From Muricea muricata (Eukaryota > Cnidaria > Anthozoa > Malacalcyonacea > Plexauridae): a stretch of 64,000 nucleotides of DNA. The stretch covers positions 7,355,772 to 7,419,771 of the forward strand of contig OY979724.1 in assembly GCA_963855995.1 (NCBI GenBank), written 5' to 3'. Positions 30,985-42,129 of this stretch are shown here, one piece after another. Numbering within the stretch: position 1 is the stretch's first letter; the number at the start of each line of letters is the position of its first letter. Below the pieces are notes generated by a model, which saw only the letters and a list, made by a program, of their open reading frames with translations, was not told the origin of the DNA and made no database searches. The position numbers and the translations under genes are program-made.

Positions 30985-31990
30985 TCTTTACAAAAAGGTT
31001 TAATCCGTATATTACCAACTGGATTATAGATTTTTTAACTAATCGGAGACAACCAGTGGTTGTAGACGGAGTTGAAACAGATTTTCTGGAGATTAATAGA
31101 GGTGTACCACAGGGAACAGTTATATGACCTTTCTTATTTTCACTTATGGTTAATGACATCAGTCTTGAAGATACTGAGAGGAATCTTTTGACCAAGTTTG
31201 CAGATGATTTAACTGTTAGTGCTCCTGTTAACATTTCTGAAGATTCCGCCATTGAAGAAGTCAAGGACATAAAAGTGTGGGCGAGTGAAAATAGGATGAC
31301 CCTTAATATGTCAAAGACATGGGAAATGGCTGGGCGTGGCAGAACAACAAACTACCTCCACCTCAAATTGACAATATCGAGCGAAAAAGCTGGTTGAATC
31401 TTGTAGGAATGCTCCTTCAGGACGATCCTTGTGATTCGGACATGCAAGTTGACAACCTTTTATCGAAAGCTGCTAGTCGGATGTATATTCTCAGAGTGTG
31501 TAGATTGTATGGTGATACAAAGGAAAATTCAAATTTACTGTTCGAATCTCTAATTCTGTCGTTATTTTACTATGGAATTGAAGACTGGGGATCTGCTTTA
31601 CAGAATAAGTATCTACAACGCATTGATAAATTCTTTCGGCGTGCTTACAGATTTGGATACACCTCGCAAGAGCATAAAATATCGCACCTGGTTGAGGAAA
31701 GGGATATCGTTATTCGCAAAAATTGTAAACAGTGATTCAGATCATATTTTATATGATCTGCTCCCCGAGAAGAAAAGCAGATACTTAAGAGAAAGAAAAC
31801 ATTCTTTTATCTTACCTAAAATCAGAACTGAAAGATTTAAACGTCCATTCTTAAATAAATGTCTATTTGACTATTTTAATTAAATTTTTTACTCATAAAT
31901 TTTCACTGTAAATATAGCGTATAAATTTATTATGTAATTTTTCTTTTTACCCCTCAAGTGTAAAGGCACACGTTTGTTTGCGCCTCTATT
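30985..31990 (+). pseudogene. LINE reverse transcriptase fragment (same family as 59455-60525)
   Basis: Starting mid-domain with PYITNWIIDFLTN, it carries RGVPQGTVI followed by a stop, the catalytic FADDLTVSAP, and NRMTLNMSKTW. Frameshifts near 31325 and 31690 lead to the C-terminal part (LPEKKSRYLRERKHSF). The 3' UTR contains TGTAAATATAG and GTAAAGGCACACG and ends near ATTATTAAAGACTC. It is 5' truncated, as usual for LINEs. The copy at 59455 shares the FADD-TVSAPV block and the 3' UTR words. Confidence 0.75.
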
Positions 31991-33881
31991 ATTAAAGACT
32001 CAAAGACTCAATAATAATTGCTAAGCACATTATACTGAACTCATCACCGTCAGAGCATGTTTAAGCAGTCAATTTCAGTCTTTTAAGGAGAAATTAAAAG
32101 TATGTAATATGGAGTGTGTGTGTGTGTGTGTGTGTGTGTGGGGGGGGGGGTGTTAAAGATAGCATGATAGACGGGTAAATTTTGTCTAGTATTGGGCTGT
32201 ATGTCCAACAAAGCAGTTTAAGTGTTTTGAGATAAGAACCCAAAATATGAATAATAATGATTAAAAAGTGCTTCTTCTGGTCAAATGCAGAGAAATCCAG
32301 ATTATGGAAAATTTAAACAAATTACGGTACGTTGAGCGTAAAGGAAATTAACTTTGTGCGGAAAAAATTTTTGGTATCTTGATCTGTCCGGAAAGGAATT
32401 TTTTTACGTTGATATCTGGAATGTTGACAACTTTGTGAAAACTAAATATTAATTAGTAGCTTGCGGTGCACGTGAGATTGATATGATATGGTCCAGGGTC
32501 GTAAGAAAGGGGTACTGGGGCGTGCAGCTTCCTCAAGACCAGCAGAATCATCACGTATTCGGAAAATTAGACATCTATTCGGGAATAAAAAAGTGTGTCT
32601 AAGAGGATATAAAATACTATTACAGCATTCATGTACATTGTTCAATATTACAAAAGGAAATTTTTCGTTGATTGAAGGAAATAAAGAAAACAGTTTATTT
32701 TCCAAAAAAGAAAGGGTCCACTGTTTCAAGGACCCTAAATTTTGTTGCGCCTTCGGGGCAATTAACGGAATGCATTACTCGGACGTCCGAATCTATTTCA
32801 AATTTTCTGAAGAATCTTATCCGGGAATTATTCAAGTCCATTCGGAAATTTTTCATCTGCACATCCCCGTCTATTAGAGGTTCGCTACGGCCCTGAGGAT
32901 ACCACACCTTTTTGCCGAGCAAGACACCCTTTTGTTGGACAATATGACTCATGCCCCCTTCCTCCAATAGGTATGGTCTAGTTATGCCCCTGCGTATGCG
33001 TAACGTGCTATTTATCCTTATATACTTATTTGAGAGTAAAAGTGCAATGATAGTTGCATGAAAAAAAGTTTAAAATGTTCATCCAAAAGCACCAGTTCGC
33101 CAAAACAGCGTTGACCAACCTGTATTATTCTCTTCGTTGACCACCAACACATTATTATTGATTAGACACATGGTTCATTTTAATAAATTTAGCAAATTCC
33201 TAGCTCTTAACGAAAAATTAAGATATAATTCTAAAACAATTTGCTGTTTTTCGTGGGCACAGCTTGTTTTTTTTGCGCAATATATTTCACCTTCGTGGGC
33301 AAACGGCAACAAATTGAATTAAATTTGAAGTAGTTATTCACTTGTACCAGTCTCCTGTTCTGCGTCTGTCGAGTCCAATCTTGTGCGAGTTTTGGACGAC
33401 AGCTAGATCACTGGACTTAAAGCGAGAAGAATGTAAACTTTGCTCGAGACTGGGTTAGGTTCATTTTTGGCACAAATTTAATTATGTTTGGGACCCCATA
33501 GAATCATCTGCTAAGACAATCGCGTGCAAAACTTATTGAGACAAGCCGTTTATCGGCCCCCTTCCCCCATAACAAGTTGTTCTTGCCTCTTCCCCCGTGC
33601 AATGTTGCTAAAACGATTTTGAGGCGAGGAATTATCTAATAATATGTTTTCAACATTGTTAATTAACGGGAAGGCATACACGTGAAAAAGATCACCAAAA
33701 TGTAGAGTCTCATTTCGGCACGCGATTGTAGAGGTATGATGCTCTTAGATTTAAGCCTAAATTCGCCTCTGTTTATCATATCTCCTATCATTGCAGAGAA
33801 GGTTGACACCCCCAACCCCTCCGGCCATGCTGTAGCTCGAACTTCTCTTTGTACTTACCTTGTGCACTTATTTTTCGACAG
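31991..33881. other. No gene recognised
   Basis: A GT microsatellite followed by a G-run lies at 32114-32151. The stretch 32480-33000 has open frames on both strands but no protein-like composition and looks like old repeat. Nothing else is supportable. Confidence 0.4.
32114..32151 (+). repeat. (GT)n microsatellite plus G-run
   Basis: About 13 GT units are followed by 10-11 G. Simple repeat. Confidence 0.9.
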
Positions 33882-34051
33882 GTCCGCAGAATATCAAGGT
33901 GCAAGTCATGAAACGAGAACTTTCAGGACATCAACTGTTCTCCAAAGCAATGAAGTACTTCACCAGTTTCGGTTTGCATATAATAAAAACACAGAACTGA
34001 TGGCGATATAAGAGCACCAAATCATGAAGTCATGGAATAGAGTCTCTGCGG

Positions 34052-34092
34052 GTCGGCGTTAGATCATATCGAGTTAACGTACCATTTCGTCA
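34052..34092 (+). repeat. Solo copy of the 40-bp MITE terminus
   Basis: GTCGGCGTTAGATCATATCG and the following 20 bases equal the left end of the MITE at 35452-35806. No second end is nearby. Confidence 0.7.
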
Positions 34093-34127
34093 TTACTTGT
34101 GTAATAGCGGAAGTAGGATACTAGTCT

Positions 34128-35176
34128 AGCTGCTAACGACCAAAAAACAGCTGAATTGTTCACTTTAATGATAAAAGCGTGAAACTTTGCATGGCTGTTA
34201 CTAAACATGCCATAAACAATTTTTGATATGAAGCCAAGCTTTATTCAATCTCGGGCAATGTCATGAAATAGGGCATGTGCAGTGCGTGCGTAAGTAGATA
34301 AAAATTAGAAAATGAAATAATGTCTTATTTTGACTAAATACTCTTATAGAGTTTCTAAAGAGGATCAAACGCTATGTTACTTATCAGGTTGTAAAAGTGT
34401 AGTTTCTGAGATATCGCGGATCAAATATTTTTGAAGGTGTTGATTCAGCATTTTCTTTCCGATCAAAATCCCTCAGTAGTTGATAGTTACCTATTTCTTC
34501 TTTCGATATTATTGATTTTGATAGAAGTGTATACCTAGGAAAATAGCTATGACGTGGAGCAATGTCAATTTTTCCATTATATCTTGAATCAATATTCCAG
34601 TTCCAATCTATAACATTCACTATAATGATACAACCACTGAACATTGCAATATTAATGAGACATTTAGCTTTAGCCAAATGAAGCTGAGATTAACCCCTTT
34701 AAATCTCCAAAAATTATAAATGTGAATGTTTAAAGAAGATCGCACTTTTATGACGAATGCCTTCTGGTTAGTGCTTAATCAGGAATATAAATTTTGATCT
34801 GCGCAACGGTTTCTTGTAAATTTACGTTGTTGCACTTTTCAAAGCAGTCTTTCTACGTATACACTTCCCTTAAGATCAACAATGCACAAAAAAGAGTACG
34901 TATAATTATCAAATGCTGAGAGGTTTTAACAAGACAAAAAATGCTGAGTCAGCAATTTCAAAAATTTTAAATCAATGATATCTCAAGAAATTATACAAAA
35001 GATATTTTACAATTGATGTACGTGTACTACACATGTCATATTCCATGACATCGACCAAGATTGAATTTGACTTGGCTCCATATCTAGAAATGATTATCTC
35101 AGCTATATTAGCAATGCGACAATTTTTCAAGCTTCTATCATAAAAGTGAACAATTCAACAATGGTCGTTAACAGCT
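34128..35176. mobile_element. About 1.05-kb element with 110-bp imperfect inverted repeats
   Basis: The left end (AGCTGCTAACGACC, GCTGAATTGTTCACTTT, GATATGAAGCCAAG) matches the complement of the right end (ACAGCTGTTAACGACC, TTGAATTGTTCACTTTTA, GATATGGAGCCAAG). A minus-strand frame at 34677-34384 (97 residues) has no recognisable domain. Duplication not identified; superfamily open. Confidence 0.55.
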
Positions 35177-35451
35177 GTACTATGCCGGAAAACAATAAGA
35201 TAAAATTTTTGCGCGGAATATTAATTTTTGCCGGATCCAAATCGTAAAATATAAACAAAGATAAAAGAACCAGAAGCAGAGGAAAAATTATTGTCGTTTT
35301 CTACGAGGCATGAATTGCTTCAAAATTTTGAAGACTTTAAGGGAGATACCTGTACCGGATGGCGCTGTGTCGGAAAAGAGACAAATTTTGGTAAGTCGTT
35401 TGGGCTCATGAATATTTCATTAAATCTGATGCCGATATGGCGTTTAATATT

Positions 35452-35806
35452 GTCGGCGTTAGATCATATCGAGTTAACGTACCATGACGTCACGGTTTTT
35501 GCAATACCTGAATTTAAGAGCCTAGAGGTGCTTGAAAAAAATTTTTGCATCAATATTATTGCCAATCAACCCCAAAACTGACCCTAACTATAAAGAAAAA
35601 AACTTAGAAAAAAAACTTGACCCAAAAGTGTAAAATAGAACCCCTTACTACAGCGTGGAAAACCTGTACCTTAACCACTAGGACACAGCACAACAACGAA
35701 GAAACTGCGTTTGAAAACGGTATTTATGGTACTACTTGAACGTGTTTAATAAATATAAGAATTAATGACGTCATGGTACGTTAACTCGATATGATGTAAC
35801 GCCGAC
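35452..35806. mobile_element. 355-bp MITE with near-perfect 40-bp inverted repeats
   Basis: Starts GTCGGCGTTAGATCATATCG and ends with its complement (one mismatch). It lies in an intron of the MULE-like gene. CGTTTAATATT before it (35441-35451) recurs with one change at 35813-35823, six bases beyond the right end; this may be a long target duplication with extra terminal bases. Confidence 0.75.
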
Positions 35807-36113
35807 CGGTACCGTTTAATGTTGGGGTATGTATCATCTATTGATCAGATTGATTTTTTAACTTCTACGACGTTTTGCCTTTATCCGTGTAGACAACGAT
35901 GTGAACGAAATTATTAAAAATGCGAAAAATACCACGAGGATTAGATGGTCAATACATGCCATGTCTGGGGGCATTTCGTTCGAATTTGATGGCATACCAA
36001 TAATGTCTGCTGGTACTGCTCGGTTTCAATGTTACCAGGATGTTAATAGAGACTTGGCGCAAAAAATAAAAGAAAATGCAAAAAGGATGAAATTTAGGTT
36101 TAAAATCGATATA

Positions 36114-37054
36114 CAGGGTGTATAAAAAAACTGAACAAATCTGAAATCGCTCTCCGCTTTGTAAAGCGCCTCAATGTACGAAGTTTTTTATTGAAATAAA
36201 TTGTTGGGGTACTTATGATGTAGAATGAACCCGGGGGGGGTATCTTTTACAACCGGATAAAAATGACTTGCTCTTGAAATTTTATCGTTAAAAAGTAATT
36301 TCTATTTGATAGACGTGAAATTGATTGATTGTTGCATTGCTGTTTCAAATTTCAGAAAATTTGTTTGATTTTAAGCCGTTCAAAACGTTGTGCAAACTTT
36401 CCTATCTGTATAAGTAAACGCATGGGGCCGAGTAACATTAATGTTTAATTTCACGCGTTACACTTCACTGGGATATATTTTACTGATAAATCGCTAGAAG
36501 GTCAGTTAAAATACTGGGAAAATCTAATATATGATATATACATATATTATGTAAAGAACTTTACTTATCAAAGAATTCCTATTGTTTATGCTTTTGATAT
36601 TTTGTTCTAATTGACATGATGAAATAATTTAATAAAATTGCTTAAAAATCAAATTTTTTGTTGAATATTTCATGTTTGATCTCTGATTCTACTAAAACAT
36701 TTAGATTACTCGCTCTCGATTTCTCGAGCTCGTAATCTAATTGTTAATTAGAACTTTTAAGAAAATCGATTTTTATTAGGAAAAACATAAATTGGCAAGA
36801 CGTTTTGAAGGACTTGGAGTTTAACTAAATTTCTTGAATTTTGCACAGTAATAAAAAACTTAACAAATTTTCAAGTGACCAAATTTTGTGCGCGAGCCAT
36901 TTTAAATTTGTTCGAAAATACGCACCCACCTGGATTCGAAACTTTTTTCTCTCATTCTACATCATAAGTATAATAAAAAACTTCATACTTTGAGCCGTTT
37001 CGCGACGTTGAGAGCGATTTCAAATCTGTCCAGTTCAATTTTTTATACACCCTG
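36114..37054. mobile_element. TA-flanked Tc1/mariner-type non-autonomous element (941 bp)
   Basis: Ends CAGGGTGTATAAAAAAACTG and the inverse ...CACCCTG extend over about 45 bp (GAAATCGCTCTC in both), with an additional inner pair ACTTATGATGTAGAATGA. TA dinucleotides border both ends (36112-36113, 37055-37056). Removing it restores an open exon. No transposase frame inside. Confidence 0.8.
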
Positions 37055-37164
37055 TATATTTGAGAATGATATTTTTAGCTTTTTAGATAATATGCATTTC
37101 GAGAACTTCACGCATTCATTACGATACATACATTTCAACCTTCTCAGACTTTAATCCCCGAGCC

Positions 37165-37214
37165 AACGGCGCGAAGCGCCGTTCCGGGCGTAAGCCCGGG
37201 GCGAGGGTTACTAA
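37165..37214 (+). other. Two adjacent GC-rich hairpins followed by CTAA
   Basis: AACGGCGCGAAGCGCCGTT and CCGGGCGTAAGCCCGG are perfect hairpins side by side in AT-rich surroundings. CTAA then T lies 11 bases after the second. A hairpin shortly before CTRR at an A|T site is how Helitrons end at their 3' side, but no matching 5' end was identified. Confidence 0.4.
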
Positions 37215-37526
37215 TTTCGTATTAGCGGAGTTCAAAGTCGTTGCTCGTGGTAGTTAGGTAGTAAAAATGGTATGTCATGACGTCATCTTCACTGATCTCA
37301 ACAATATGGCGGACTATCATGAATGGCTAACACTGATTGGCCAGATTTAAAATTTATTGTTGATTGATTAATCACGAATTCAAGTTATTCAACTGTCAGC
37401 AAATATTTAACTTTAGTTAGCTTTTTGCACTATAATATTTTGTATTTTTGCAAAAAGTTTTGGGAACTTTAACAACAATTTATTGTTGTAAAAATTAAAT
37501 AAAAAGCATTTATCAGGTCAACAAAT

Positions 37527-37700
37527 ATGGAGTCAAGCAAGCAGCGAAAGAAAAACGAGGAAGAAGAAGAGCGTTACGCGTCGAAACGAGCGTAGACAAC
37601 GACAAAGGCTCGAGGAGACTGCCGAAGAAGATTGTAGAGAGATTAATTCGGGGAAAATACAGAGAAGCGCCAACAATTGACTATGGCGTGAAACACAATG
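37527..37700 (+). pseudogene. Possible Helitron N-terminal remnant
   Basis: ATG 37527 opens MESSKQRKKNEEEE and after a one-base shift reads ERRQRQRLEETAEE. Arg/Glu repeats of this kind start Helitron Rep-helicase proteins. Only about 55 codons remain. Confidence 0.35.
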
Positions 37701-38107
37701 CAAGTTTGTTGATAATGTGTATTTATACTTGTGTTTTAATGCTTTATAAAGGCCGGCGTAGCCGTACTCATCCAGTCTATTCACTGTTTAAATTCCAGAG
37801 ACAGAGTAAGTTTATGTTTTGTAAATGCAAGACTGTCTTCTTATTATTAATGTAATTAATAGGTCGTATTTTATACCAAATTTAAGCTTGCATTTGGCGT
37901 AATAACATACCAATGACAAATGTTGTGCCATTTAAAAAAATTGTCAATAAAACAAGGATTAAAAACTCAATATTTTGTCATTTTGAAAAAATATACAGAA
38001 AGAATAACAATTGCCGTGTTGCTATGACAACAACCTAAGTATGTACTTCATGTAATTCCGAAAATATAGTTGCATGCTCTTAGTTAGTGGCGAGGGGTTG
38101 CTGCATG

Positions 38108-38310
38108 CAGTGGCGGATCCAGGGTAAGTCAAAATAAATTATACCAGCTCAATTTTAAATTCAAAATAACTTTATAACAATGTCATTGGTTATAGATTTC
38201 AAAAGAATAAAATCTAACCAATGAACTTGCTTTGAAGGTATTTTAAAATGTAAATATATCCTAGAATGAGCTGTGGTAATTTATTTTGACTTACGCTAGA
38301 TCCGCCACTG
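38108..38310. mobile_element. hAT-type MITE, copy 2 (203 bp)
   Basis: Same length and nearly the same sequence as 1956-2158, with the same CAGTGGCGGATC ends. A perfect 8-bp duplication GCTGCATG flanks it (38100-38107, 38311-38318). Confidence 0.9.
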
Positions 38311-38318
38311 GCTGCATG

Positions 38319-39179
38319 CATGTATTTCTAGTATAGGATTTAATCAATGCTTTAATAGTTTTATATGACTCTGCGACTATATTATAGGAACGTGATCATA
38401 TATTTATGAAGAGACGAACTCTTATACAGCCAACCAAGAAGCTGGGTTGTCCTAGCAAACTATATTTCTCGCTATAGGATTCTGAAATTTCCAGACTATA
38501 AGGTCGGTCTATATTCACAATTCTGTACGCGCAGATATGCATTCAGGGATATTTCCAAGCATTTTTGTCTACTACCGTTTTTTTGAGAAGATTGAGTTTT
38601 TCAAGGAAAGGAATAAATTTTCGGTCCGCATTTTGACACGAGTATCCCTGGATTCACTCCTGGATTCATCCATGATATATTTATGTAGCTAAAACATTTA
38701 AATTGATAAATTATGACAATACCTCGTGGATTCATTAACGATTACATTGTCGTTTCATGGAATACAACCGCGCTGATCATCTTTTTTTTGAGAGGCAATG
38801 CTTGTAACATTGTGCTGCAGGGGTTTTGCGCATTAGTGATGCAGTGTACTCGCTTACATTTAACTTTGCAAGTGCAAGAATAATATGTTTTTCTAGCTTT
38901 TACACGAAAATATTTGCCACAATTGAGAAAAAATTATGAAGAAAGATCGGGTTTGAAAATTCAATTGAAGATTGAGTTTTTCCTATCGTATACCTGTAGT
39001 ACAAAAATGCTTGAAAATATCCCTGGCATTCGACACTTAATTAGTATTCGGCACAATGAAATAGATTTTTATACGAATATTTAAAGGTGCAGTTGAGTCC
39101 AAATGGTGAAAGACCAGACAAACAGATGAGATCAATGTCATCATCTCTAAAAGCAGACTTTTAAGCGGGGAATTTAAAG
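38319..39179. other. No gene recognised
   Basis: AT-rich sequence without sustained coding frames, between the hAT MITE and the next exon-like segment. Confidence 0.4.
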
Positions 39180-40352
39180 GTTCAAACAATTGTTGAGCAA
39201 TTCAAGCTAAATTACCAGCCAGGAACAGTCATCAGCATCATGCAACTGAGGGAGAAGTACGTTTACCAATATATCAATATTATAACAAAGCGTTGCATTT
39301 TTTTTATACACATTAAGATAGCGAATGCATTTTACGATCGGAAATTGTTTAAAAAAGCAAACAGACGTTTTTTGAAAGGTGTTTTCTGTTTATATAGGAG
39401 GCTAACCTACGTGAACCTATAGATAATCAGATACTCGAGAAGATTAAGCAACTTCATCAGACTGGAGTAAAAACAGTGGCTGAAGTCCAACGACATCTAC
39501 GAGACTGCGTCAAAAACGAATTGTTTTGAGGGACTCAACCACTATCTCCATCCTGCAGAAAGTTTTAATCAACCACAGAAGATATACGGAATATCTTGAA
39601 TACAGGAGTGCAGGGTAAAACATAACACAAATGTAATGATTCCCATGTTCAGCGATTTTGACGTTTTAGGCGCCAATTAAACGATACCGGATTGCTATCA
39701 AAGCGGATTAGTTTCCGTATCTGCTGTTCGTTTAGGTTCAACGATGCCATGAAAATCGATCCGGTTTCAGGCATCGTGTGACTGGTGCATTCAAAATTAT
39801 AGTCTTTCCAGAAAATGACAGTGAAGCAATCTGGACTCGGAGTAATCCGGTACGAGAAGAAATTCTTGTACCGGATTGGTACAGTAATCTGGCATGAAAA
39901 GTAATCCGGTATCGTTTAACTAAGGCATAAATTCTAATTTTATATAGCCATCGATCAAAAGCAAGGATAAGTTTCTATTCATATACCAGTCTGAGTGGAT
40001 GAAAAGGTTGCTGCTTTTGTATGGTCAAGAGATGTGCCTCTTAAACGCGACATATCGAGTATGCAGGTAAAATAGAATGTTATAATACTGCACCATATAT
40101 TTAACAACTTATTCTGAAAAATGTCTATTTAACATTTACTTCGCAGGTATGCACTTCCACTTTTCTCCATCTGTGTCCGGGCAAATGTTTGCGACATAGT
40201 GATAGCTGTATTTATCTCGGAAAATGAAAATACGAATTGTTTGGAAAAAGTGTTGGAGCAGATAAAGTCCCTCAATCTAGGATGGCAACCTAGAAACTTC
40301 TTGGTCGATGTTTCGATGGCGGAAATTGCTGCAATAGAAAAAACCATGCCAA
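39180..40352 (+). pseudogene. MULE-like transposase-domain gene, exons in phase
   Basis: Exon-like segments are 39180-39260 (VEQFKLNYQPGTVISI), 39398-39614 (REPIDNQILEKIKQLHQTG, with a frameshift near 39530), 39948-40066 (FLFIYQSEWMKRLLLLYG, ending GCAG|GTAAAA) and 40147-40352 (ALPLFSICVRANVCDIVIAV, then GWQPRNFLVDVSMAEI, ending CAA|GTAAGT). The 40066/40147 junction restores an Arg codon. The last two exons resemble the DDE core of MULE transposases and domesticated relatives: NATYRV corresponds to the first catalytic region and FLVDVS to the second. The downstream Glu and a SWIM finger are not found before 40869, so the gene is truncated or continues in unseen exons. Confidence 0.5.
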
Positions 40353-40868
40353 GTAAGTTTGTTTTACGTTGTAATCGGTTTTATTTTTTTGTTATAAAAT
40401 GTACGCATTGTGTGTTGTACCGGTACTCCCTGCAATATCTGCGCAAAGAATTCAAAATTGAAAAATTGTTTCTCTTCAAAATAAACGAAAACAATAGGAA
40501 AAAACGTATTAAGCAAGATTACACATATTGCAACGACTATATTGTATCTGTTTTTTGCATGACCTATGTATTAATGAAATATGCGTGATTGGCGTTCAAG
40601 GTTTGAGGTCAGTTTAAAGTTTAAGGTTTGCAATCTTCAATCTTTTTGGCAACCAGTATTTTGATAAAATATAAAACAACGAAAATCCGAAACATTCGAA
40701 AAGATGAAAAATCCTATAATTTTGATTCAATATTTCAACTCCTTTGGCCGGGACGTCAATAATAAAGTCCTCTTCGGATACAAGGGTTACCATATATTTT
40801 GCGCCATGAAATCGTTATTTTTTGTACAGTAGGTACATATATACGTATAACTGACGGTACGATAGAAT
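40353..40868. other. AT-rich, non-coding; begins as intron
   Basis: It starts with the donor GTAAGT and shows no further exon. The end (from about 40830) joins GATTGATAGG / GTACATAT short repeats. Confidence 0.4.
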
Positions 40869-40955
40869 TTATTGATAGGATTGATTGTACGATAGGATTG
40901 ATTGATATAGGATTGATAGGTACGGCATGATTGTACAGTAGGTACATATGAAAAG
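40835..40955. repeat. Short interspersed repeats (TAGGATTGAT, GTACAGTAGGTACATAT)
   Basis: GTACAGTAGGTACATAT occurs at 40825 and 40932, enclosing several ATAGGATTGAT units. It forms the C-terminal tail of the overlapping minus-strand frame. Confidence 0.6.
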
Positions 40956-41573
40956 ATTAACTGAGAACTTGTACTGCATGGCACACCATGCTCGATTTAG
41001 ATTCTTCAGCGGTTGGAAGCACAGTGTACTTACTGTTTGAAGAGAATGGAATAATATAGTAGGACATGTTTGTGCACATTTGGCCATTTTATGGGTGATC
41101 CCTTTGATCCTGATTTTGTTTTTTCTGTCCCAAATTTCACTGTCCCAAAAACCATCTTTGGTAATTTTGGCCTTGATTTTATCCACGATAGAAGCTAATT
41201 CTTTTTCAGTGAATGTAGCAATTGACGAAGAAAGAGCCTCTTTTTTCCCATGTGCTTTCTCCCCACGCTTGGCATTCACGTGTCTCGTCAACCCTGCTTT
41301 TGATTTACAAATTTTGTCGGAGTTTATGCAAGGAAATTCCTTTTCGCCTGCCATAACACTCACGCCATTTTCGAACTCCAGTTCTACTGCTTTCTCATCT
41401 TCTTCGATCACAAACATAGCTACAGCGAAATGAAATTCGTCAAAATGCTCGTAACATATGTCTTCTTCGACTTCTTTTTCAGGAGATGCCAACTCCCCAT
41501 CAACATATATCGATCCAGTGTCTTTGTGTAATTCGTCTGGTAGCGAAACAATCCTATGTAAATCGTCGTCCAT
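40869..41573 (-). CDS. Acidic protein with degenerate C2H2 finger
   Basis: ATG 41573 (MDDDLHRIVSLPDELH) is preferred over the in-frame ATG at 41693, because the upstream part reads like non-coding sequence. The protein is acidic for about 95 residues, then has FPCINSDKICKSKAGLTRH, a C2H2-like unit in which the expected second Cys is Ser and the last His is Arg, followed by a lysine-rich helical region. From about 41000 onward the frame runs into short repeats and is probably not native. C2H2 units with CKSK.GLTRH recur in cnidarian repeat-associated genes, as far as I recall. Function unknown. Confidence 0.45.
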   Translation of the reverse strand: MDDDLHRIVSLPDELHKDTGSIYVDGELASPEKEVEEDICYEHFDEFHFAVAMFVIEEDEKAVELEFENGVSVMAGEKEFPCINSDKICKSKAGLTRHVNAKRGEKAHGKKEALSSSIATFTEKELASIVDKIKAKITKDGFWDSEIWDRKNKIRIKGITHKMAKCAQTCPTILFHSLQTVSTLCFQPLKNLNRAWCAMQYKFSVNLFICTYCTIMPYLSILYQSILSYNQSYQ

Positions 41574-41699
41574 AGCTCTCACGCATGTATATTTAAAAAA
41601 CAAACCAAATTCAGTGCTACATCCCGCAGTTATTTGGCGATAACAGACGAAAACAATGACAGCTGTAATATGATCTATACGTATTTCCTTCACTCCTAT

Positions 41700-42129
41700 G
41701 CACTAAACTCTGTCACGTGACATTATTCCCTTTGTGCCATATTTGCCGCCTGCGCTAAATTCCTTTGAAGTTTGCCGCACTAGCCAAACCATCTTATTTT
41801 ATTGACTTTGGTATATGATGCATTTTCCTGGTGTCTTTAAAGTGTTTGATTCATATTCACGGGATGTTTTATGAAGACCATCTGTATTGGGTTATTGTGT
41901 TTTAATATCAGTAGAGGGAATAGAAAACCTTAGAGAGTATTTTCGATTAACATCAAGATCAAATGTTGTGATGCCATTTGAGTTGAAGGGTGTAAAGTGT
42001 ATCAGTAATAATGATATGCAGACAGAATTATCTACAAATGTTGGTGTGGTAGGCTCAACTGAGGTAGCTGAAAGCATTATGTAAACAGCAAAACATTGAG
42101 TGTCCCAAATTTTGACCAATCATCAACAG
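41700..42129. other. No gene recognised
   Basis: AT-rich spacer; a short plus-strand frame at 41887-42084 has no recognisable features, though it may be leader sequence of the Helitron gene that follows. Confidence 0.35.

Larger units (their letters stand above)
33882..37154 (+). pseudogene. Upstream exons of a transposase-derived (MULE-like) gene, broken by insertions
   Basis: An exon-like segment begins after TTTTTCGACAG at 33882 (VKVQ-like reading with QVMKRELSGHQLF). A later exon ends at 35390 with TTTTG|GTAAGT and reads STRHELLQNFEDF and CTGWRCVGKETNF. The intron 35391-35892 ends CCGTGTAG, and the next exon, in phase, reads KNTTRIRWSIHAMSGG and ENAKRMKFRFKID. A 941-bp TA-flanked element splits this exon at 36113. 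The frame resumes at 37057 and reads to a stop at 37154. Whether these exons belong with those at 39180-40352 is inference. The N-terminal part of MULE-derived proteins often has such DNA-binding-like segments. No function assigned. Confidence 0.4.

Noticed and set aside
32488-32967. Overlapping frames of 129 and 90 residues on opposite strands
   Set aside because: No domain-like pattern, mutually antisense, in repeat-like sequence.
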